Shown in pieces: positions 29,196-34,253 of a stretch of DNA of 34,253 nt (position 1 is its first letter; every line of letters begins with the position of its first letter). The notes beneath the pieces were generated by a model. The model saw only the letters and a list, made by a program, of their open reading frames with translations, did not search any database and was not told where the DNA came from. The position numbers were made by a program, and so were the translations under genes. The DNA is from a virus: positions 1 to 34,253 of the IMG/VR virus record IMGVR_UViG_3300042889_000233; one strand, written 5' to 3'.

Positions 29196-30736
29196 GATAT
29201 TTTCCCGTTCTTAGATTGAATCTCAATCTTCTGAATTGACAACTGTGTGCCGTTAATGGTGGTTTCGTAACCAGTTTGAACAATCTTTCCCGCACCAGAA
29301 GCATTTACATCTAGTGTCTTGATAAGCACACCGCCAGAATACTCAGCAATGCCATATTCTGCAAGACCATACTCATAGTTCTTCTGTTCAGGAATGTAAG
29401 CATTTCCCGACAGATAGTTGGCAGCAAAGTCAAATCCCCACTTAATTGTAACGAACTGGTCAGAGCCACCAATCACAATTGTCTTGATTCTTTTCAAGAT
29501 GGAAATCTGATTCTCGTTACCTAAATCTGCATGGTTCGTAAAGTAAGAAAACCGATAAGTTGATGCGTGGTCTAAGAAACTTGCATACTTACCAATGTAT
29601 CCATTCTTACCAATGTATAAATCACCATTACGAAGCGAATAGAGGGACGTAGGAGCGATTGAATCCCACTTAGTGACCCTAGATGCACCATCTTGCAATT
29701 GCATCTTTGTATCGAAGCAGAAGACCTGTGCTGTTACTGGAAGAGTCAACAAGTAAAACGCATTCTTCTCTGAGTAAACAGACTTCAGATTAGCCAAAGT
29801 CTCTACTGCCAAAGAAGACACCAAGTCGGAACGAACATTCTTAGATAGGTCTCTCAAAGGAGCAGACTTCTCTTGAATAGTCCTCATCAGTGAGCGAACA
29901 CCTGAGTCTGACAAGAAGATAACGTCTGTGCCGATACTCTGAATTGAATCACGAGCAATACACCCAATAGAGCCTACTGTGTCGCTTAACTGAAGCGTAG
30001 CAGGTGTAGTAGCACCAGAGTAAACAAGAATCTGTCGTTTACCAAAGATGAATAAGAAGTCATTGTGAGCCGCTAGACCCATGATCTCATCAGCACCATT
30101 AGGCCATACACGAGATACATCCAATGTTCCAGAAGTGCCACCACCCCATACATGACCTGCAATCAGATCAGAGAAGGTAATCGTCACTTTATCTGTGGAT
30201 GTATTAGCTACCCATAAGCGACCAAATGCTGAAATGCAGATATTGGCTTGCGGAACAGTAGCCACATATCCTGTCTTTTCAGAAACTCTGCGATAAGTAG
30301 TTGTACTTACTGCGGGATCAAATATGAGTGGATCGTGTCCAGATTGGAAAAAGTAAGTAATGCCATTCAGAGAAGCACAATGCCAGTTATTAGCCGTAAA
30401 AGTAGGAGCAGAACCGCCACCACCATAGGTCAACTCAGTCACCGCATTAGAAGTGCCAAGTTTGAATAACTTTAGATTCCCTGCGAACAGAACAGTCAAA
30501 GTGCCATCAGTTTGGACTAATTCGTGAATGACAGTAACGTCATTAGCACCTAGATTCCCCGATGATGGATTAACCCTTGTGTAGCCCTTGCGAGAACCAA
30601 CACGACCATATTGGTCAATCACACAATTATTGGCGACCAAAGCAAAGCCAGATGCCAAATCTAATGGCGAATCTTGCGTGTTCAGGCCATAAAAGCCTGG
30701 TGCGCTAATGCTTTGACTTTGTAAAGGAGCTGCCAT
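29192..30736 (-). CDS. Tail nozzle or hub protein (P22 gp10 / T7 gp12 type)
   Basis: 514 residues, nearly all beta, likely a propeller. Near the start are APGFYGLNTQDSPLDLASGF and NNCVIDQYGRVGSRKGYTRV, the conserved opening of podovirus stabilisation or nozzle proteins, which keep the DNA in the head and carry fibres. Followed by repeated strands with DFLFIFGKRQILVYSGA and SIGCIARDSIQSIGTDVIF. It starts at the last base of the adaptor gene. Confidence 0.8.
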   Translation of the reverse strand: MAAPLQSQSISAPGFYGLNTQDSPLDLASGFALVANNCVIDQYGRVGSRKGYTRVNPSSGNLGANDVTVIHELVQTDGTLTVLFAGNLKLFKLGTSNAVTELTYGGGGSAPTFTANNWHCASLNGITYFFQSGHDPLIFDPAVSTTTYRRVSEKTGYVATVPQANICISAFGRLWVANTSTDKVTITFSDLIAGHVWGGGTSGTLDVSRVWPNGADEIMGLAAHNDFLFIFGKRQILVYSGATTPATLQLSDTVGSIGCIARDSIQSIGTDVIFLSDSGVRSLMRTIQEKSAPLRDLSKNVRSDLVSSLAVETLANLKSVYSEKNAFYLLTLPVTAQVFCFDTKMQLQDGASRVTKWDSIAPTSLYSLRNGDLYIGKNGYIGKYASFLDHASTYRFSYFTNHADLGNENQISILKRIKTIVIGGSDQFVTIKWGFDFAANYLSGNAYIPEQKNYEYGLAEYGIAEYSGGVLIKTLDVNASGAGKIVQTGYETTINGTQLSIQKIEIQSKNGKIS

Positions 30737-31380
30737 TAGACCGCCACAAAGTTATCTTCAGGGTAACGAGTGCTTTCCAATGCAATAGCGTCAGATAGCA
30801 TCCCACGGAACAGAGCATAAGCCTCATTAGAAGCAGTGCCTCCATCCTCACCACGCTCAATCAAGCCACGGGCATAGGCACTCTGGGCAACCAAATAGTC
30901 CAATACCTTGACTGAAGTGCCATCAGCAGACAGATTAGCCTGTGGGATGGTTAAATCAAACTTAAGTGTGTAAACACCATTGGGAACGGGGAATAGTTCA
31001 ACCTTTGTGTCACCACTGCCATCTACACCACTAAAGCAAAACTCTGTAGGAATAGACTGTGAAGGTGTACCAAAGTTTAGCTTGCGGTTCATGTCCGCAA
31101 CAGTGGTGTTATCTAGGGTAATAACACTTGTGGTGTTAATAGCATCATTGATACGAAACTTCTGACCCGCACCTGTCAATGAATATGAGCTTGTGCCACT
31201 GGTAGTAGTAACTGTAATTGTTTGTCCTAAGACATTCCAGTTATAGGAGTCTTCAATCTGACGTTTAGCATCATTGACAAACTTGCCAATCAATGCGGAA
31301 TAGGCGGTTTCTGACACTGTAGAAACAGTTGTCTCACGCAATCGAATGAGAACATCGTTAACAAGTTCTAAGTAGGTCAT
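30736..31380 (-). CDS. Head-tail adaptor (P22 gp4 / T7 gp11 type)
   Basis: 214 residues. MTYLELVNDVLIRLRETTVS, then FVNDAKRQIEDSYNWNVL, then strands, then a C-terminal helix part (LVAQSAYARGLIERGEDGG, SNEAYALFRGML). The opening, with LVN-x-VL-x-RLRE and VNDAKRQIE-x-x-YNW, is a recognisable family of podovirus adaptors that dock under the portal. It lies directly upstream of the nozzle gene. Confidence 0.75.
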   Translation of the reverse strand: MTYLELVNDVLIRLRETTVSTVSETAYSALIGKFVNDAKRQIEDSYNWNVLGQTITVTTTSGTSSYSLTGAGQKFRINDAINTTSVITLDNTTVADMNRKLNFGTPSQSIPTEFCFSGVDGSGDTKVELFPVPNGVYTLKFDLTIPQANLSADGTSVKVLDYLVAQSAYARGLIERGEDGGTASNEAYALFRGMLSDAIALESTRYPEDNFVAV

Positions 31381-31712
31381 GTTCTTTGCGCTCCTTGAAC
31401 CTCAAATGTTGCAATAAAACTGAATGTACTAGCAGCTTCAGTAGTAAGTTGAATCCTATCGCCTTCTTCTAAAACGATGTAAGCAACACCATTGAACTCA
31501 AGGTATTCTTTAGAAGTTAAGGTATATGCGGTAAGAATGTCTAGTGTTGTTGCAGTGCTTGCGTCATACCACTGAACAGTAATGCTTTTAGTCGAGCCGC
31601 CAGTATTGTGGATGTACATCACAGTAAACTTGGCGTAGTAGCCTGTAGGAACTGTATAAACAGTTGTCAGCGTTGCGGCTGTTGGGTTAATTCCGACAGA
31701 TACTGGTCTCAC
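31377..31712 (-). CDS. Beta-rich virion-associated protein
   Basis: 111 residues with no helices predicted: VYTVPTGYYAKFTVMYIHNT, ITVQWYDAST, EYLEFNGVAYIVLEEGDRI. Proteins of this type lie beside adaptor genes in many podoviruses and cyanophages and are probably structural. ATGA overlaps on both sides. Confidence 0.65.
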   Translation of the reverse strand: MRPVSVGINPTAATLTTVYTVPTGYYAKFTVMYIHNTGGSTKSITVQWYDASTATTLDILTAYTLTSKEYLEFNGVAYIVLEEGDRIQLTTEAASTFSFIATFEVQGAQRT

Positions 31713-32002
31713 TTCATATTCCTCTTAGAGATCGCTTTAGCCTTAGCTTTAGCGTCTTCCTTGGACGTTGCGCCCCAAGCTCTAAGAGAAAGTAAAAGTC
31801 GGGTAGGCTTTCCATCTTTCATCTCAGCGCCAGGCATATTGCCCATTCGTGCTAAAAAGGAGGCCCTTGCAGGGTTGTCGCCCGACTTTTTTGGGGCATT
31901 CAATTTGCCACCAGTTTCTGCATTATACGATGCTCTTCCCTTGGCATTCAAGCCCCCTTTGGGGTTTTGTCCTTCTTTTCTTTGCCAAGCAGGAGATTTC
32001 AT
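31709..32002 (-). CDS. DUF6321-type basic phage protein
   Basis: 97 residues. MKSPAWQRKEGQNPKGGLNA, then GRASYNAETGG, ASFLARMGNMPGAEM, GKPTRLLLSLRAWG. This AW-x-RKEG-x-NPKGGLNAKGR pattern matches the DUF6321 family of small basic phage proteins. Likely nucleic-acid or capsid associated; function unknown. ATGA overlap. Confidence 0.8.
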   Translation of the reverse strand: MKSPAWQRKEGQNPKGGLNAKGRASYNAETGGKLNAPKKSGDNPARASFLARMGNMPGAEMKDGKPTRLLLSLRAWGATSKEDAKAKAKAISKRNMK

Positions 32003-32145
32003 TTCTTTTTAGCAGTCTTAGCTGCAGCCTTAAATGCCGCCTCAGTAGGAGCACCTTTAGAACCAACCTTACGCATCTTTTCCTTAGAACCAGCTTTGAT
32101 GCGTTCTCTCTTTGCTGCGATGTTGCTATAGAGACCTTGTTTCAT
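31999..32145 (-). CDS. 48-residue basic phage protein
   Basis: MKQGLYSNIAAKRERIKAGS, then KMRKVGSKGAPTEAAFKAAA. A well-marked small family (GLY-x-NI-x-AKR-x-RI-x-AGS, KGAPT) in phage head regions. Very basic. Overlaps both neighbours by four bases. Confidence 0.75.
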   Translation of the reverse strand: MKQGLYSNIAAKRERIKAGSKEKMRKVGSKGAPTEAAFKAAAKTAKKK

Positions 32146-32285
32146 TTCTTCTTCCTCTTAGACTCAGAAATAGCAATGGCAATGGCTTGTTTAGGATTCT
32201 TCACCACAGGGCCTTTTTTGCCAGAGTGGAGAGTTCCTTCCTTAAACTCACGCATTACCTTCCTGATCTTAGTGGCGGGCTTCAT
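32142..32285 (-). CDS. DUF6496-type basic phage protein
   Basis: 47 residues. MKPATKIRKVMREFKEGTLH, then NPKQAIAIAISESKRKKK. The VM-x-EFK-x-G-x-L-x-SG and KQAIAIAISE parts are the DUF6496 signature. Basic and probably helical; it may bind DNA. ATGA overlap with both neighbours. Confidence 0.82.
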   Translation of the reverse strand: MKPATKIRKVMREFKEGTLHSGKKGPVVKNPKQAIAIAISESKRKKK

Positions 32286-32467
32286 TTGCCACGACCTGCC
32301 TTCTTCATCATGTTCGTAGCAGTACGACCACCACGGGTAGGCATGGCTTTAGGCTTACCAATAGCAATCATTACAGTGACAGGCATAGATTTCTTCTTGC
32401 CATACTCTTTGGCTTCTTTCTCGCCTTTTTCTGTGTATGGGAATTTCTTGTTTCCAACTTGTGGCAT
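32282..32467 (-). CDS. 61-residue basic protein
   Basis: MPQVGNKKFPYTEKGEKEAK, then MPVTVMIAIGKPKAMPTRGG and a basic end. One of four consecutive tiny lysine-rich genes. A common phage head-region family with a (M)PxVG-x-KKFPYTEKG start; role unknown. Confidence 0.7.
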   Translation of the reverse strand: MPQVGNKKFPYTEKGEKEAKEYGKKKSMPVTVMIAIGKPKAMPTRGGRTATNMMKKAGRGK

Positions 32468-32475
32468 ATAAATCC

Positions 32476-32679
32476 TTATCGAATTAGCTTGGTTGCAATA
32501 AAAGAAATGATGCCGCCAACAACAGAGGCGATTGCCATTCCAACGAAAAAGCCACCTTTAGATTTGTTTGCCATTTCTAAAAGCGTTTTAATATCTTGGC
32601 GAAGTGCATGGACTTCTGCTTGTAAAGACTCAACTTGAGCTTCCAATTTGCCGAACTCTCTTGGATCAATTTCCGACAT
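32476..32679 (-). CDS. Coiled coil with C-terminal membrane helix
   Basis: 67 residues from the ATG at 32679 (AGAGG seven bases before it). MSEIDPREFGKLEAQVESLQ continues as coiled coil to about 40; residues 45-64 (GFFVGMAIASVVGGIISFIA) form a membrane helix. It resembles small phage proteins sometimes labelled holin-like. It lies far from the endolysin, so a head or ejection role is as likely. Overlaps the gene before by 14 bases. Confidence 0.65.
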   Translation of the reverse strand: MSEIDPREFGKLEAQVESLQAEVHALRQDIKTLLEMANKSKGGFFVGMAIASVVGGIISFIATKLIR

Positions 32680-32842
32680 TTGAAACCTCTTTCTTTGGCC
32701 TTCCAACCTTGGGTTTGTCTTCAACTTTCTTTGGAGTTTCCTCAACAAGGACGTATCCTTCATGACCTTTCATGCTATCAATATCATGCTGATAGATGAA
32801 AGTAACCAATGTTCCCGACTTTAAGCAACGAAAAGTAGCCAT
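32666..32842 (-). CDS. 58-residue hypothetical protein
   Basis: MATFRCLKSGTLVTFIYQHD, then EGYVLVEETPKKVEDKPKVG and a basic tail with GRPKKE. Likely a short beta hairpin domain plus disordered basic end. It starts ten bases after the terminator at 32852, and is the first gene beyond it. Confidence 0.65.
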   Translation of the reverse strand: MATFRCLKSGTLVTFIYQHDIDSMKGHEGYVLVEETPKKVEDKPKVGRPKKEVSNVGN

Positions 32843-32851
32843 AAAAACTCC

Positions 32852-32878
32852 AAAAAAAGGGGGGTATTAGCCCCCTTT
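32852..32878 (-). terminator. Intrinsic terminator after the decoration-like gene
   Basis: On the minus strand AAAGGGGGC pairs with GCCCCC-type complement over nine base pairs (32855-32863 with 32870-32878) around a six-base loop, followed by T at 32852-32857. Strong, in the direction of the late genes. Confidence 0.85.
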
Positions 32879-32880
32879 AA

Positions 32881-33204
32881 TTAAACTGCACGACCAATGA
32901 TTAAGGTCAATGTAGTTGATGCCAAGTCTACAGAACCTGCTGTAGGGTTATAAGTCACGATAGTAACTGTATTAGCGGCTGAAACATAGGCTCTACGAAC
33001 CAAACCTGCCTCAGAAACGCCAACAGACATACCAATAACCATGTCGCCCAAAGCAACGCCTGGAACTGTAACTGTATCTGTAGCGGTTGCAGTAGTAGCT
33101 ACTGATCCGCTATCAAGAGTGCATGAAACGTCCCAAGTGTCTGTAAACAAACCACGGAACTGGTCATTGCCCCTGCGGGAAACGACTGCTGTTGCTGCTG
33201 CCAT
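32881..33204 (-). CDS. Head decoration or stabilisation protein (putative)
   Basis: 107 residues from the ATG at 33204, which has AAGGAG seven bases upstream; an earlier start lies inside the terminator hairpin. MAAATAVVSRRGNDQFRGLF, then strands (VATTATATDTVTVPGVALG, AANTVTIVTYNPTAG). All beta, small and acidic to neutral, directly after the capsid gene and bracketed by two terminators, so it is expected to be abundant. This is what one expects of a decoration protein. No motif proves it. Confidence 0.65.
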   Translation of the reverse strand: MAAATAVVSRRGNDQFRGLFTDTWDVSCTLDSGSVATTATATDTVTVPGVALGDMVIGMSVGVSEAGLVRRAYVSAANTVTIVTYNPTAGSVDLASTTLTLIIGRAV

Positions 33205-33222
33205 AATAAATCTCCTTAATGT

Positions 33223-33253
33223 AAAAAATCCCCCCACCGATTAAGGCGAGGGG
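33223..33253 (-). terminator. Intrinsic terminator after the capsid gene
   Basis: On the minus strand CCCCTCGCC pairs with GGTGGGGGG (33245-33253 with 33230-33238; two wobble pairs), loop of six, then ATTTTTT at 33223-33229. It would stop part of the transcripts, like the terminator after gene 10 of T7. Confidence 0.82.
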
Positions 33254-33265
33254 AAAAGGCAACTA

Positions 33266-34228
33266 TTAGGCTGGAACTGCTAACGCAAATGCGCTAGAAG
33301 ACAAAGCTGCACCAGTTGTGGCGGCTGTACGCATTGCTTTCACACCATAAAGTGTGTCAGATGTGAACAAGGTAGCCAAGAAGTCTTGCTTGTACTGAGT
33401 CTGTGAACGGATGCCCACTTGCTCAACCAAAACCATAGAGTCCTTGTGACCCATCAAGCAGATACGATCAGTGGTGGAGTTACCAGCACCAGTATCAGCA
33501 TTGCTAGATGTATACACGGGGATACCATACAGTTGACCGATTTCACCATTGCGAATGGCATTACCATTACCCACAAAAGCCTGTTCTGTGTAACGGGCAA
33601 GACCCATCAACGTATTGCGGCTTGAAGGAGGAATGATAAAGAAGCGACCATCCATAGGAGTGTCGTTGTCATCCAAACGCTGAATAGTGCGACGAATAGC
33701 AGCATCAGTCAATGCGGAAGCATTGGATGTAGTGCTGTTATAAGCAGTTGTACCATCACCGCCAATGAAGGCTTTAGTGGTAGTGTTGCTTGTTGCATAG
33801 TCATCAGTACCGACAGTAGCACCATTGAATGCACGACCCAATTGGATCAAGCTAGTGTCTACTTGCTTGGCAAGCGCATAGCCCGCATCAGCAGTGTAGA
33901 ACTGGCGCAAGCTGTTCAAGGCTTGTGCTTCAACGATGTCCTCAATGAAACGTGAATACTCAAAGTGTTGGTTAATGTTAACCAGAACTTCTGTCTCAGT
34001 TGCGGCAATCAGAGTAACGGCAGTAGATGCCGCTTTTGCTGAAGCAGAACCACGGGTAGGTGCGGGAATGTGAACTACATCGCCCTTTTTACCTTTGAAG
34101 TTCATCTTCATTACGATGTTAGCCAGAACAAGGTTTTTCTTGTAAGCGGCTACGATTTCGTCAGACCAGATTTCTGGAATGAACGTTGCTGCGGTGGTTA
34201 CTGTTACCGCTGGTGTTGGATATGCCAT
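33266..34228 (-). CDS. Major capsid protein
   Basis: 320 residues. MAYPTPAVTVTTAATFIPEI, then IVAAYKKNLVLANIVMKMNF, VVHIPAPTRG, FEYSRFIEDIVEAQAL and YALAKQVDTSLIQLGR. This is a HK97-fold coat protein of the kind in many short-tailed phages; length is typical. The late part (DNDTPMDGRFFIIPPSSRNTL, GEIGQLYGIPVYTSSN) fits the same family. Ribosome site TTAGGAGATTTAATC before ATG. The scaffold gene lies upstream across the circle junction. Followed by a terminator. Confidence 0.92.
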   Translation of the reverse strand: MAYPTPAVTVTTAATFIPEIWSDEIVAAYKKNLVLANIVMKMNFKGKKGDVVHIPAPTRGSASAKAASTAVTLIAATETEVLVNINQHFEYSRFIEDIVEAQALNSLRQFYTADAGYALAKQVDTSLIQLGRAFNGATVGTDDYATSNTTTKAFIGGDGTTAYNSTTSNASALTDAAIRRTIQRLDDNDTPMDGRFFIIPPSSRNTLMGLARYTEQAFVGNGNAIRNGEIGQLYGIPVYTSSNADTGAGNSTTDRICLMGHKDSMVLVEQVGIRSQTQYKQDFLATLFTSDTLYGVKAMRTAATTGAALSSSAFALAVPA

Positions 34229-34253
34229 GATTAAATCTCCTAAAACAAATTTT
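34127..34253. repeat. Terminal direct repeat, 127 bp, right copy
   Basis: Identical to 77-203, and ends exactly at the window end. Upstream (34051-34126) the similarity continues with 12 mismatches, the second capsid allele. Confidence 0.9.

Noticed and set aside
1-34253. Integrase, repressor/attachment site or CRISPR array
   Set aside because: No recombinase motifs, no regularly spaced repeats, and no lysogeny gene pair; small winged-helix proteins alone do not show lysogeny.
1-34253. A physical long terminal repeat
   Set aside because: Only 127 bases are identical, the left copy extends beyond with a different allele, and the length fits a k-mer overlap; the sequence cannot show true ends.

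Overview
The window is an essentially complete genome of a tailed double-stranded DNA phage with a short-tailed (podovirus-like) virion gene set. The last 203 bases match the first 203, so the sequence closes into a circle of about 34,050 bp. The host must be Gram-negative, because an inner-membrane spanin contains an embedded outer-membrane lipoprotein spanin. A freshwater betaproteobacterial host is only a guess from the general style of the small gene families. I see no integrase, DNA polymerase, primase, RNA polymerase or tRNA. The phage probably replicates with host enzymes plus its own helicase-loader-like protein, annealing protein, SSB-like protein and RusA resolvase.

Layout. (1) 1-5561, minus strand: packaging and head genes in the order small terminase, large terminase, HNH nuclease, portal, two small proteins, scaffold, then the start of the major capsid gene, which continues at the right end. 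(2) 5562-6260: a regulatory stretch with an exactly repeated 13-bp motif, a LexA-like palindrome, a G-rich tract and one or two small genes. (3) 6261-7742, plus strand: an isolated cassette with a GP88-family protein and small peptides, preceded by a terminator-like hairpin and closed by tandem terminators. (4) 7852-11238, minus strand: early operon with an HNH-like zinc protein, RusA, a replication protein and many small orphan families. Upstream is a 386-bp non-coding leader with a consensus -35 box and a rod-like RNA ending in a U-tract. (5) 11625-12163, minus strand: a winged-helix-like protein and a small partner. (6) 12296-15371, plus strand: recombination operon with a DUF1071/Sak3-type annealing protein, an HNH insertion, an SSB-like protein, a structured RNA leader and a winged-helix protein. 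(7) 15373-19648, minus strand: lysis and accessory block with GH19 endolysin, nested Rz/Rz1, lipoprotein, small membrane proteins, HExxH protein and metallophosphoesterase. (8) 19648-34228, minus strand: three large ejection-type proteins, tail fibre, nozzle, adaptor, small basic proteins, decoration-like protein and major capsid protein.

In the late block, neighbouring genes commonly overlap by 1-26 bases (ATGA, GTGA, TTGA or TAATG junctions), which points to translational coupling. Several genes under 60 codons, including GTG and TTG starts, sit in these chains. Four free-standing HNH-type homing endonuclease genes are inserted at gene boundaries: terminase/portal, annealing protein/SSB, and on both sides of the tail fibre. 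Intrinsic terminators lie after the capsid gene and after the decoration-like gene, as expected for tuning capsid expression.

The most noteworthy items are the structured early leader RNA, the inverted GP88 cassette, the recurring TAGGGTTTACCCT-like motif at transcription boundaries, the second hairpin leader at 14122-14177, and two alleles of the capsid gene 5' end captured at the two contig ends.
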